Positions 36,762 through 49,414 of a DNA stretch of 64,000 nucleotides are shown here, piece after piece (within the stretch, counting starts at the first letter, position 1; each line of letters opens with the position of its first letter). The stretch lies in NCBI GenBank assembly GCA_963663945.1, contig OY760687.1, positions 930,001 through 994,000 of the forward strand, read 5' to 3'. Source of the stretch: Bin87 sp963663945 (GTDB taxonomy: Bacteria; Chloroflexota; Dehalococcoidia; Lucifugimonadales; UBA3495). Both the position numbers and the translations under genes were made by a program. The notes beneath the pieces are model-generated. The model ran no database searches, had not been told where the DNA came from, and saw only the letters and a list, made by a program, of their open reading frames with translations.

Positions 36762-36813
36762 CGTCAAAATTCCGACGCGAAGCCCGATGAACGATTCCGG
36801 AAGCCGGGTGGCT

Positions 36814-38421
<1,608 letters not shown>

Positions 38422-39258
38422 GCTACCTTCGGGGCCGCGTCTTGAGGGTCGGACCGTGCGGCCTCCGCCCATTATATGCCTCTACCGGGGCCGTGTCAGA
38501 AGCCATTCAATCCTCACAAAGGCAGACATCGATTGCGGTGCAACCGGTGGGGCACCGCGTTTGTGCTCCGGAAACCCATGAGCCGAAGCCGCCGTATAGC
38601 GGTGATGCAGACCGCGACGGTGATGTTTTTCCTACGGTGCAACCCATCCTCAAGTCTTCCTCGAAAGTAACCGCGATGCGCGTAGAACCTCCCGAGATTT
38701 CCAACTCCTCACCCGCAGGTGTCATGGTGCTCTGCCGGGTGTCGACGGGCCGGTCAATGGCGTCTCGGACTTTGGACAGCGCGACGATTGGTGCCAGTGG
38801 CCGGACCGGCGCTGCGGCTGCAAGAGTGCGTGGACCGGTATGGCGACACAGGAGGTGAGCAGCAGGGCGGTCGCCAACGCCGCTATGGGATGGAGATCGC
38901 GCCGGTGCCATCCCAGGGTGCGGGCCAGATCCGACCGGGGCGAGCCGACTACGTGACGGGACGTTTGGAACCTGCGGTCGTGAAGTGACTCGACAATATC
39001 TGGACGACTTTTCGTCCGCCCGGTTGGATGTCCGAAGGCGCGGTTACGTCCTGGATCAGGCGGCAATGCCACCGTGCGTCCGGGCGAGTGACGTCCCCTT
39101 GTCGTTGCCGCACGCGGCGCGCCTGGCATCACGGCAGGATCGATGACCGCCAACGCTCATCGGCGGTATAGTGAGGCCAACGAACACGGTTTCACAGGCG
39201 CCCGTTGGTTTGCGCCAAAACCTGTACTGTGCATTCACCCCCCTCGTCGGAGCGCAAC
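38422..39258. other. Unexplained gap, no confident gene
   Basis: These 837 bases lie between the carboxylase operon and the MDMPI-like gene. Open frames on both strands have no recognised family. A minus-strand frame near 38850 has a hydrophobic stretch (LHPIAALATALLLTSC) and an adjacent frame has plausible protein-like sequence around 38650-38750. A decayed or frameshifted membrane-protein gene is possible, but this is not supported. Confidence 0.35.
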
Positions 39259-40113
39259 ATGACAACTCTTGCCAACCGCATCGATCTGCTGGAACGCGAA
39301 GCCCGATTACTGCTCGATTTTCTCCGAGACTTGCCCGCTGATGCCTGGGCGACCGACAGCGCCTGCGAAGGCTGGACCGTCGCCGACGTCATCGGCCATC
39401 TCACCAGCGTCGACCTGTCCACACGATTGCTGCGAGGACTGGACGGCGATCATTCCCCGCCGGAAGGCTCGCCTGCGCCGGAACAGCATGACGAAGACGC
39501 CTTCGCCCGGAGCATCTACCAGCGGGCCGTCGACGCCAGCCAGCGGTTGGGAGACGGGCTGCTGGTAGACTTCACCCAACGCATCGACGAGACCGTGGCC
39601 CTCTTCCGGCAGGTGCAACCGGACCAGTGGAACAACCTGGTCTACTGGCCGGCCGGGCCCATGCGCATGGATACGCTCCTGACCCAACGTATCGCCGAGT
39701 TGACCATGCACGGGTGGGACATCCGCTCGCGGCTTGAAGACGACTACCATCTTTCGGACGGCAGCGTCACGGCCCTTCTGGATACCGTCGACCGGGCCGC
39801 CCGTCGCGCCTTCCGCCCCGACCCGTTGCTGGTAGCCCGGCCCCTCCGTTACCGGTTCAGCATCGACCGACCCGAGGGACGCGCCATCGACCTGATCCTG
39901 AGCGACGGGGACGCCGCGATAATCGAAACGGCGGACGGCGCAAATCCAGCCGAACCGGCCGACGTCACCTTCGAATGCGACGGCGAGGCCTGCGTTCTGA
40001 TCCTGTACGGACGGCTGACGCCGCACGACGCTGTGTCGGCACGTCGGCTATCGGTGGCAGACGGCGAGTCGTACGTGGCCGCTACCTTCGGGGACCGTTT
40101 CGTGGGAGGTTGA
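39259..40113 (+). CDS. Maleylpyruvate isomerase family (DinB-like) protein
   Basis: The product is 284 aa. The N-terminal four-helix MDMPI_N/DinB domain shows CEGWTVADVIGHLTSVD and a His in ELTMHGWDIRSRLE that fits the metal-binding pattern. The C-terminal 90 residues form an alpha/beta SCP2-like domain (ATFGDRFVGG end). Such proteins are mycothiol- or thiol-dependent enzymes in Actinobacteria. A different low-molecular-weight thiol would be needed in Chloroflexota. The ATG at 39259 has GGAGCG upstream. The stop faces typA 30 nt away. Confidence 0.8.
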   Translation: MTTLANRIDLLEREARLLLDFLRDLPADAWATDSACEGWTVADVIGHLTSVDLSTRLLRGLDGDHSPPEGSPAPEQHDEDAFARSIYQRAVDASQRLGDGLLVDFTQRIDETVALFRQVQPDQWNNLVYWPAGPMRMDTLLTQRIAELTMHGWDIRSRLEDDYHLSDGSVTALLDTVDRAARRAFRPDPLLVARPLRYRFSIDRPEGRAIDLILSDGDAAIIETADGANPAEPADVTFECDGEACVLILYGRLTPHDAVSARRLSVADGESYVAATFGDRFVGG

Positions 40114-40143
40114 ACACTCCGCGGGGCTGAAGCCGCCGCTGAC

Positions 40144-41982
<1,839 letters not shown>

Positions 41983-42084
41983 AGCGTATTCACCTCGCGC
42001 GGAATCAAGGATATCATCCATTTCATCAAACACGCAGACCTAACGAGCGGGGTCACCCCCTCAGCAGACAGGAGTGCCAGAGTC

Positions 42085-43320
42085 ATGACCAGCCGAAACC
42101 CGGAATCCAAGGACGCGCTCGCCAGCAGTTCCAACTCGACCATCGAAGGGTCGAAGCAGGAGTTGTTCGACCTGTCGCGCGATGTCCATGCCCATCCGGA
42201 ACTGAACTACCAGGAATTTTATTCCGCCAACGCCCTGGCCGGATTCCTGGAGAAGCACAACCTCCAGGTGGAACGCGGCATCGGCGGAGTCGAAACGGCG
42301 TTCAAGGCCACGATCCCGGGCGGCGCCGGCGACGGCCCGACCATCGCGGTGCTGGCGGAATACGACGCGCTGCCTGAAATCGGCCACGGCTGCGGCCACA
42401 ATCTGATCGCCATGGCGGCCATGGGCGCAGCGTTGGGGCTGAAGGCCAACGCGGCCGACCTGCCCGGCCGGATCGAGATCATCGGCACGCCGGCCGAGGA
42501 GGGCGGCGGAGGCAAGATCCGCCTGCTGGAGGCGGGGGTCTTCGACGGCGTCGACGCCACCCTTTCGTCCCACCCGTTCTCCAACCGCACCGTGATACCC
42601 GCGGCCTCGCCCAAGGGGGAGAGCTGGAGCCTGGCGATGGTGGGCTACCGGTACATGTTCCACGGCCGGGCCGCCCACGCCGCCGCCGCGCCCGAGGCGG
42701 GCATCAACGCGCTGAACGCGGTGATCCACCTGTTCACCGGCATCGATGCCCTGCGCCAGCACCTGCGGGATGACGTGCGGATGCACGGCGTGATCACCGA
42801 CGGTGGCCTGGCTCCCAACGTCGTGCCTGAGTTCGCCGCCGCCAACTTCATGCTGCGCTCCCGGGACGGCCAGTACCTGAGCAACGAGGTGGTCGGTAAG
42901 GTGGCCGCGATCGCCGAGGGTGCGGCGGCCATGACCGGCGCGCGCCTGGAGGTCGAGGAGTTCTACCCCTTCTACGAGAACGTGCAGCCCAACGTGGTCC
43001 TGGCCCAGGCGGTGGCCAACAACATCCAGGCCCTGGGGATCCGGCTGGACGAGCCCGTGGCCGGCCGCGCCGGCAGCGGGGCATCCACTGATTTCGGCAA
43101 CGTCAGCCAGGCCATGCCCGCCTTTGAGCTGCGCTATGCCGTCAGCGAGACGCCGGTGGCGTCGCACACCCGGGACATGTGCGAGACGGCGATCACGGAC
43201 TTCGCTCTGTCCAACGCGCTGTCCGTCGCCAAGGCCCTCAGCCTGACCGCCGGCGACCTGCTGCGCGACGCCACGCTGGTCGAGGCCGCCAAGAGCGAGT
43301 TCGCCGAACGCAGCAACTGA
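42085..43320 (+). CDS. M20-family amidohydrolase (p-aminobenzoyl-glutamate hydrolase B-like)
   Basis: The product is 411 aa. The N-terminal HAHPELNYQE loop, EYDALPEIGHGCGHN (metal Cys/His region) and GTPAEEGGGGKIRLLE give the M20D layout. The lid-dimer domain includes HGRAAHAAAAPEAGINALN. GASTDFGNVSQAMPAF is the C-terminal metal loop. AbgB-like enzymes cut amide bonds of aminoacyl or aminobenzoyl compounds. It is divergent from typA, with 102 nt between the start codons. GGAG precedes ATG 42085. Confidence 0.85.
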   Translation: MTSRNPESKDALASSSNSTIEGSKQELFDLSRDVHAHPELNYQEFYSANALAGFLEKHNLQVERGIGGVETAFKATIPGGAGDGPTIAVLAEYDALPEIGHGCGHNLIAMAAMGAALGLKANAADLPGRIEIIGTPAEEGGGGKIRLLEAGVFDGVDATLSSHPFSNRTVIPAASPKGESWSLAMVGYRYMFHGRAAHAAAAPEAGINALNAVIHLFTGIDALRQHLRDDVRMHGVITDGGLAPNVVPEFAAANFMLRSRDGQYLSNEVVGKVAAIAEGAAAMTGARLEVEEFYPFYENVQPNVVLAQAVANNIQALGIRLDEPVAGRAGSGASTDFGNVSQAMPAFELRYAVSETPVASHTRDMCETAITDFALSNALSVAKALSLTAGDLLRDATLVEAAKSEFAERSN

Positions 43321-43439
43321 TCGTGTGCCGGTATACAGCGTTTTCGGGCCGCGCCGGACGATGATCCGCGCGCGGCCCCAATTCATACGCGGAACCTGGA
43401 TCGCCTGGCTCATGCATACTCAGCTCGGCACGAGGGAAA

Positions 43440-43550
43440 CGTCAGAATCAGGATGTTCCGGATTCATGGATTATCAGGATCAGGAGCGTTCTGCCTCGAA
43501 CGGTCTCAATCCGGCCAATCCGTGAATCCTGCTAATCCTGATTCTGACGA
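43440..43550. repeat. Long imperfect inverted repeat (REP/MITE-like)
   Basis: CGTCAGAATCAGGAT at the left end is matched by its perfect complement ATCCTGATTCTGACG at the right end. Pairing continues imperfectly for about 39 nt per arm, with an A/T-richer centre. This is a dispersed intergenic hairpin element between two genes. Confidence 0.75.
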
Positions 43551-43581
43551 ACTACCCTAATTGGATACGCGTGAGGATCGC

Positions 43582-44052
43582 CTAGTCGTTGACCTCGACG
43601 ATCATTTCGATCTCGATGGGCATGCCGCCGGGCAGCGTGGCCATGCCCACGGCGGAACGGGCGTGGCGTCCGCGGTCTCCGTAGAGTCTGATGAGCAGGT
43701 CCGATGCGCCGTTGGCCACCCGCGGGGTGTCGCCGAAGTCCGGCGTGGAGTTGACCATGGCCAGCAGCTTGACGATGTGGCTGACGTTGTCCAGGTCGCC
43801 GATGGCGCCTTTCAGAACGGTGAGCAGGTTCAGCATGGTCTGCCGCGCGCAGTCGTAGCCCTGCTCGACAGTCACCTCGCCGCCCAGCTTGCCCGTGTGC
43901 AGCAGCCCGCCTCCGGGCAGGCCCGGCCCGGTGCCGGACAGGAACACCAGGTTGCCGGTTCGCACGTAGGGGATGATGTTTCCCGCGCCGGGCGTCCGGG
44001 GCGGGGGCAGCTCGTAGCCCAGTTCCTTCAGCTTGTTCTCAATCTCCGGCAT
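43582..44052 (-). CDS. RidA (YjgF/YER057c) family protein
   Basis: The product is 156 aa, the longer Rid subgroup. LVFLSGTGPG and the helix LLTVLKGAIGDLDNV are present. The conserved Arg is in RHARSAVGMATLP and the final strand is GMPIEIEMIVEV. Canonical RidA hydrolyses reactive enamine or imine intermediates made by PLP enzymes, which are represented by two aminotransferases elsewhere in the window. The gene stands alone, minus strand. The long form may have a different deaminase role. Confidence 0.85.
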   Translation of the reverse strand: MPEIENKLKELGYELPPPRTPGAGNIIPYVRTGNLVFLSGTGPGLPGGGLLHTGKLGGEVTVEQGYDCARQTMLNLLTVLKGAIGDLDNVSHIVKLLAMVNSTPDFGDTPRVANGASDLLIRLYGDRGRHARSAVGMATLPGGMPIEIEMIVEVND

Positions 44053-44302
44053 AGCACCGCTCCTTGTCTATTCTGCTAATTGTCCCGCGCAGATCGCCAT
44101 CCGACGCAAAATCGGCGCGTGTCCAACGGGTGCGCCTGATAGTATCACGGGGTTTGCGCCGGCGGGGATGCGCGGGATCACCGCCAATGGCCACCGCGCC
44201 GACGCGAACAGCCGCCAGCTTCGCCGGACGCGAATGTTTCGGCACGGTTGTAGTACATTACCGGCAGTAACCGACCGGACAAATCCAACCGGGAGCGACG
44301 CC

Positions 44303-44863
44303 ATGACCACCGCCCAGCCCCTGCCCCGCGGCGAGATCGTCCAGCAGATGGACGGCATCTACGAGCTCTTCCCCGTGCCCACCGACCAGGACACCCTCCA
44401 CGGCATTCTCACCGACTGCCTGGCCGAGTGGAAGCGCATCCGCATCGGCCTGCTGATCCCCGGCGCCGTGTGGGAGATCAAGCCGCCGCGTCCGCCGCGC
44501 ACCGGCTTCCTCGATGGCTACCTCACCGTCGACTTCGAGGAGTGGCATCTGCACCTGTGCATCGGCGAGCACGCGTCGGCTCCGCCCGAGGTGGCCCGCC
44601 TGCGCCGCACCGCCCGCGCCGAGCTCTACCGCCGCCTCAACCCCGACCACCAGCCCACGTCCTGGGGCTTCCGCCTCTTCAACGGCGGCGGCCAGCAGCA
44701 GATCACCGTGCTCCTCCCCAACCCCCACCTCGACGAACACCAGCAATACGAAAAGCAGCCCGACTGGAGCCGCCTATACCTGTGGGACCGCCTACGCGCG
44801 AAGTACCTGGGGCAGAGCGAAGACGCGACGGACCGGACGGCGGCGGGGTTTTGGCACGGGTGA
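44303..44863 (+). CDS. Conserved hypothetical protein (DUF7676-like)
   Basis: The product is 186 aa with no signal peptide. Conserved-looking segments are LDGYLTVDFEEWHLHLCIGEH, RRTARAELYRRLNPDH, SWGFRLFNGGGQQQITVLLPNP and WSRLYLWDRLRAKYLG. I recall this pattern from a DUF7676-type family, but no function is known. The His-x-His (HLH) could bind a metal. GGGAGCG lies upstream of the ATG. Confidence 0.6.
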   Translation: MTTAQPLPRGEIVQQMDGIYELFPVPTDQDTLHGILTDCLAEWKRIRIGLLIPGAVWEIKPPRPPRTGFLDGYLTVDFEEWHLHLCIGEHASAPPEVARLRRTARAELYRRLNPDHQPTSWGFRLFNGGGQQQITVLLPNPHLDEHQQYEKQPDWSRLYLWDRLRAKYLGQSEDATDRTAAGFWHG

Positions 44864-45149
44864 CGGCGGCTACCGCGCTCAACGCAATAGACTAATCATG
44901 CATTTCGACGCCAGCCCATGAATGTCCGACACTATGGCGCGCCGATATTGACTGCGTTATGGTTGGTTCACACCCAAAGTGGCTGACCAATGGGTAGCCT
45001 ATTTTATGCGAGCTTTCAGGTTGCGACGTCCAACGGGTGGCCTGCATAACGGCACTGTGTTGATTTGGCTCTTTCGGTGGGCTGATCGCGCCGACACCTC
45101 AGATTGTGAAAGCGCGCCGCCCCGGATACTGCCTAGCATGACGCATGGC

Positions 45150-47381
45150 TTAGGAGTTCTTCAGGACGCTTTCAAACCATTTGATCCCTGCCTCGCCGTC
45201 AGTTCGCACAATTTCGTTAACGGTCCTGCTGTGGCGGATCGCATTGCGAAGTTCGGTGATCTGACCGAATCTGATGTTCAACGTTTGCGCATGCGCCAGC
45301 TGCGAGGCAAATGACGATTGCAGGGCTTTGTTGGTGAGGATGTCCTGTATCTCGCGCAAGTCACAAAATTCGAGCTTGCCCGCAAGAGTTTGGTAAAAGT
45401 CGGTGTCATGCTCTGGATTTCTGCCTGCTGCTATGTCTAACCTGTCGGCAACCTTTTTGCTCACGTGGGGTGGCAAACGCGATGGATCTCCCTCGAGCCC
45501 CGTTACTACCGCTTCTCTGAGAGCGAGTTCGATGTTTTCGATGCGAGCGTCGAGTTCTTTAAGGTCGGTTGGGATGTTCAGCCGCTCTTTGACGAGTAAT
45601 TCTTCGATGGCATTTTTTAGGGTTCGTTGGCGCTCGCCTATAAATTCCTCAAAATCTTCGGGCGTAAATGGATCCCGAAGCAAGATGTCCATTGCATGCC
45701 GTGTAATTAGGTGCGAATCCATGATCTCGACCACGCGAGTTTCTCCGTTGGCCTTGATCATCTCAGGCAAGTATTCGTTCGGGAGACGATCTCTGATCAC
45801 GACTCGGTTAGTTTCGGACGTCAAAGGCGTACGATTCAAGATCGTGTCGATTCGCGTGCCTAATGCATGGTCTGTGCCCCAAGATTTTGGAACGATATGG
45901 TGGTCGTCTAGGTCATCGTACTGGGGAGCATTTCCTGTGCGCCAATCTTCTGCTTTGTTTAGCACCAGAAGATTAAAGACGCCGTTATAGATGGATGTTC
46001 CGCGTCTGATTTCCCTTGCCAACTCGACGTCCCTGAACCGCGTTTGGAAATCCAGCACGGACTCGGGTTTCGCGTCGTCGTTTGCAAACCATTCTTTAAG
46101 CGCTATGAAGTCACTGGCTGTTGTGGACTCAACGGCGCCAGAATATCGATTCATAAACACACTGGCCCAATACCAGTGACGGATTTTTTTCTGGGCGTTG
46201 AGTTGCATGGAAGCAGGCAGGCGACTTGCGTGTGCCTGAACGGCGGCAAAAGCAGGCAGAATGGACACGTAAGGCAGATACTTTGAGGAGATAGCGCCGA
46301 ACTCTTGGGGATGACGCAGGAGTTCAATCGCGGCCTCCAACGAAGCTACAGCGTCATGCCATCGGCGGTCGAAATCGTCGGTGTCGGGAACCAGGATCTC
46401 TGCGCGCAGGGAGCCGTCAGCGTCCCTGATGGTTCGTTTTTGTCCAGGTAGAAGATAGTACAAATATTTGGGAGAGCAGTAGTTTTGCCGCAGGATCGAC
46501 ATAATTTGCAATATATATACATTTAACCGATCCGTATCCACGAAGTCCAGTCGTTGCGCAGCATCGCGCCACATATGTTTGAGCTGCAGGCCTTTTGGTT
46601 TTAGCAGCGCGTTTATCAGGTCAAAAATGTCTAGGCGGACTCCGCGACTGTTGATCTGGGTAAAAATGTCGCAAACCTTATCAATTTCTATGTCTTGATC
46701 CAATTCGATGAAGGCCACCTGATAGCCCTCGGTAATTCCCTTGATATGCTCGCCAAAAGCCTTCGCATTTTCTGCATGACGCATGCACGAGGCGGCAGCG
46801 TCATGATCATCCGCATCGGCTGCTAAGTGCGCTTTTTCTTCCCAATGTCGAGTGTAACCTTGCACCCAATTGGGTAGAGCCCATCCGGTTTGCCCTACTA
46901 TAGACAAAGGGAACATATGATGTTCGAATTGTTCCGCCTCATTTTGGACCAGATTGAACGCGTGCCTAGTCCAGTTATAACTGAACGCTTCATCGTAGGC
47001 CTCTTCCATAAAACGATCCACGTGGATGAAATAAAAATATCGGTTTGCTCGGTTGGGAACTGGAACGTCTGGAGAGCAGAAAGCATAATATATCGCTGTC
47101 AGTCTTTGCTGACCATCCAGGACGATGTTTTGTGGCGCGGCCTGGTCTTCGTATCCGTATATCGGTTCGCATGCTAGGGCGTCAAAGTTCTCGTTTTTGC
47201 CCCGCCAGAGTAGCAAACTGCCGATGTAATAGTCCAAGAAAATGGATCGCATCAGCTCACGGATATCTCCGGGATCCCATTCAAATTCACGTTGAAAGTC
47301 AGGAATGACGTATCGCCCTTCTCGGAGTCGGTTTATCAGAGTGGTTAGACTAATGTGGTCAGGTTTCTGTGCGTCTTTCAT
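45150..47381 (-). CDS. DUF262-HNH(DUF1524) protein with C-terminal HEPN-like motif, defence effector
   Basis: The product is 743 aa. DUF262 signatures are DFQREFEWD (28-36) and DGQQRL (89-94), the NTPase-like sulphiredoxin/ParB fold of GmrS. The HNH nuclease (GmrD-like) is DDHHIVPKSW (492-501), with Asn ligands around 516-526. The last 35 residues hold RNAIRH (R712-x4-H717), which fits a Swt1/HEPN RNase motif, then GIKWFESVL. The gene is AT-richer than its neighbours and stands alone, which suggests horizontal transfer. GmrSD-type enzymes cut modified phage DNA. The HEPN part is my inference. Confidence 0.78.
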   Translation of the reverse strand: MKDAQKPDHISLTTLINRLREGRYVIPDFQREFEWDPGDIRELMRSIFLDYYIGSLLLWRGKNENFDALACEPIYGYEDQAAPQNIVLDGQQRLTAIYYAFCSPDVPVPNRANRYFYFIHVDRFMEEAYDEAFSYNWTRHAFNLVQNEAEQFEHHMFPLSIVGQTGWALPNWVQGYTRHWEEKAHLAADADDHDAAASCMRHAENAKAFGEHIKGITEGYQVAFIELDQDIEIDKVCDIFTQINSRGVRLDIFDLINALLKPKGLQLKHMWRDAAQRLDFVDTDRLNVYILQIMSILRQNYCSPKYLYYLLPGQKRTIRDADGSLRAEILVPDTDDFDRRWHDAVASLEAAIELLRHPQEFGAISSKYLPYVSILPAFAAVQAHASRLPASMQLNAQKKIRHWYWASVFMNRYSGAVESTTASDFIALKEWFANDDAKPESVLDFQTRFRDVELAREIRRGTSIYNGVFNLLVLNKAEDWRTGNAPQYDDLDDHHIVPKSWGTDHALGTRIDTILNRTPLTSETNRVVIRDRLPNEYLPEMIKANGETRVVEIMDSHLITRHAMDILLRDPFTPEDFEEFIGERQRTLKNAIEELLVKERLNIPTDLKELDARIENIELALREAVVTGLEGDPSRLPPHVSKKVADRLDIAAGRNPEHDTDFYQTLAGKLEFCDLREIQDILTNKALQSSFASQLAHAQTLNIRFGQITELRNAIRHSRTVNEIVRTDGEAGIKWFESVLKNS

Positions 47382-47642
47382 GGTGGTTGCACCTCACGAA
47401 GATTTGCCTTGGTGAAACATAAGCCCCTGGCTTTAGAGGTCGTCGCACCTGTTCGATTCGTCAATTGCCGCTTCAGATTGTACCACCGCGGTGTAATGTC
47501 GCCGACTGATTATAGAGGGCTAACGTAACAACGGACCACCGAAGACATGAGCGGCGCCAGAGGACGCAGATTAGCTCTCCCGTACGGACTACTTGGATTA
47601 CAATCGCGGCAAATCAGTCGTCCCCTTGCGGTTCAAGACCCC

Positions 47643-47765
47643 ATGGCCGTGTCTACGCGCCACATAATCCACACTGACTTGGTCCCCTTCTACGGCACTG
47701 TAGAGCGGCTGGAAACCCCAAGCTCCTCGGCCTACCCGCGCTGCCACGCGCTCCCTCGTCCCTGA
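47643..47765 (+). pseudogene. Decayed 5' remnant of dinB
   Basis: The translation RHIIHTDLVPFYGTVERLETP parallels the true DinB start RHIIHADLDAFYAAVEQLDNP. The catalytic Asp pattern is lost (DLVPFY for DLDAFY), and the frame ends after 40 codons. At the nucleotide level the match continues for about 85 nt. It lies about 630 bp upstream of the intact gene, same strand. Confidence 0.75.
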
Positions 47766-48273
47766 AACTAGCTCTCCTTGACAAACTCCGAACGTCTGTT
47801 CCCTCATAATCCCCGTCAGGTGATAAATTGTTCCGCCAGAGCCTTCCGGTCGTTCACGGCCAACCCGTTAGCACCAAAATCGCATACCGGCCATGGGATC
47901 ACCCTGGACTGTCGTCGTCCCCTCAACTCAGGCGCGTAGTCCGAATGGCCACAGGAGCAGCTGCCTTCCTGGACGCCCCGGCGTGCGTCCCCAGCGGCGC
48001 CATTCCGGTACCGTCAATCTCGGCAGTCAAAACCATGCGTACCACCCCCGGCCGTGGGGCTAACAAACGACTATCGGGCTCTGGCGGAGCGAGGATCAAA
48101 TCACCGGACACCGAACCTGACCGCAGCCAGCAACCGACAGCATCCGCCTCAACGAGGAAAGCAGCCATGAACCGAACCTGAACCGACCATCCGACGACCC
48201 AACCACGATGCCTTTCCGCCGCGTCCGGGGTAAAATTGGGCCATTCGCTCAGCATTGGCCTGATCCCTACCCA
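47766..48273. other. Intergenic region between the dinB remnant and dinB
   Basis: No gene is supported in these 508 bases. Short frames lack ribosome sites and homology. The dinB promoter is expected here, but no LexA-type palindrome was recognised. Confidence 0.4.
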
Positions 48274-49386
48274 ATGACGCCGCAGCATCGCCACATCATC
48301 CACGCCGACCTGGACGCCTTCTACGCCGCTGTGGAGCAACTGGACAACCCCGACCTGCGTGGCCTGCCCGTGCTGGTGGGCGGTCGGCCCGAGGGCCGCG
48401 GCGTGGTGGCCACGGCGTCCTACGAGGCGCGGAAGTTTGGCGTCCATTCGGCCATGCCCATGGCAACGGCCGTGCGCCAGTGTCCGGATGGGATCATCGT
48501 GCGGCCGCGCTTTGACCGCTACCGCGAGATGTCCGGCCAGGTCATGGACATCTTCCGCGACGTCACCGAGGTGATCCAGCCCGTGTCGTTGGACGAGGCC
48601 TACCTGGACGTCACCGAGGCCACCGGCGACCGCTCGCCCATCGCCATTGCCATCGACATCAAGGAGCGCGTCGCCGCCGAGACCGGCCTCACCGTCTCCG
48701 TGGGCCTGGGCACCGGCAAGACCGTCGCCAAGGTCGCGTCGGACCTGCAGAAACCCGACGGCCTCGTGGTTGTCCCCGTCGGCGGCGAGGCCGAGTTCCT
48801 GGCTCCGCTGGCCGTGAGCAAGCTCATAGGGGTGGGTCCCAAGTCCGCCGCGCGTCTGCACGACGAGGGCGTGGACACCATCGGTCAGCTGGCTGAGATG
48901 CCCGACGCCTGGTTCGCCCGCCACTTCGGCAGGCGCGGCGACAGTATCCGCGACCGGGCCCGGGGCATCGACCATGATCCCGTCCAGACCTCCCGCGAGG
49001 CCAAGTCCATCAGCGCCGAGACCACTTTCGCCGATGACCTGCCCGGCAACTCCGACGAGGAGCGCGCCAACCTGCGGTCCATAATCGAGCGTCTGTCCGG
49101 TCGCGTCGCCGGCTCGGTGTCCCGAAAAGGGATGGTCGCCCGCACCGTCACCGTCAAGATGCGCCTCTCCGACTTCACCACCTTCACCCGCCAGACCACG
49201 CTGCCGTCGCCCACGGACGAGGAAGCGGCCATCGTGTCCACCGCGTGGATGCTTCTGGAACGGGAACTGGCTCCGGATCGCGCCTTCCGGCTCCTGGGCG
49301 TCGGCGTGTCCAGCTTCACCCAAAAGGAGGGCCCCGACGACGTATCGCCGGAGCCCGTGGCCGCGCAGCAGCGACTGATCCTGTAA
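48274..49386 (+). CDS. dinB: DNA polymerase IV (Y-family)
   Basis: The product is 370 aa, normal for DinB. The catalytic acids are in IIHADLDAFYAAVE and SLDEAYLDVTEA. ATASYEARKFGVHSAMP is the fingers segment. The HhH region is LIGVGPKSAARLHDEGVDTIGQLA, followed by the little-finger domain to MLLERELAPDRAFRLLGVGVSSF. It performs error-prone bypass of lesions. No beta-clamp motif is obvious at the tail (QQRLIL is a candidate). The ATG at 48274 matches the family start. A decayed copy of its 5' end lies upstream. Confidence 0.95.
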   Translation: MTPQHRHIIHADLDAFYAAVEQLDNPDLRGLPVLVGGRPEGRGVVATASYEARKFGVHSAMPMATAVRQCPDGIIVRPRFDRYREMSGQVMDIFRDVTEVIQPVSLDEAYLDVTEATGDRSPIAIAIDIKERVAAETGLTVSVGLGTGKTVAKVASDLQKPDGLVVVPVGGEAEFLAPLAVSKLIGVGPKSAARLHDEGVDTIGQLAEMPDAWFARHFGRRGDSIRDRARGIDHDPVQTSREAKSISAETTFADDLPGNSDEERANLRSIIERLSGRVAGSVSRKGMVARTVTVKMRLSDFTTFTRQTTLPSPTDEEAAIVSTAWMLLERELAPDRAFRLLGVGVSSFTQKEGPDDVSPEPVAAQQRLIL

Positions 49387-49414
49387 GAACCTGTCGCCCC
49401 GAGGTGCTTCGAGG

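Noticed and set aside
47451..47460. A tRNA T-loop-like GTTCGATTC
   Set aside because: No acceptor, D or anticodon stems could be formed around it.
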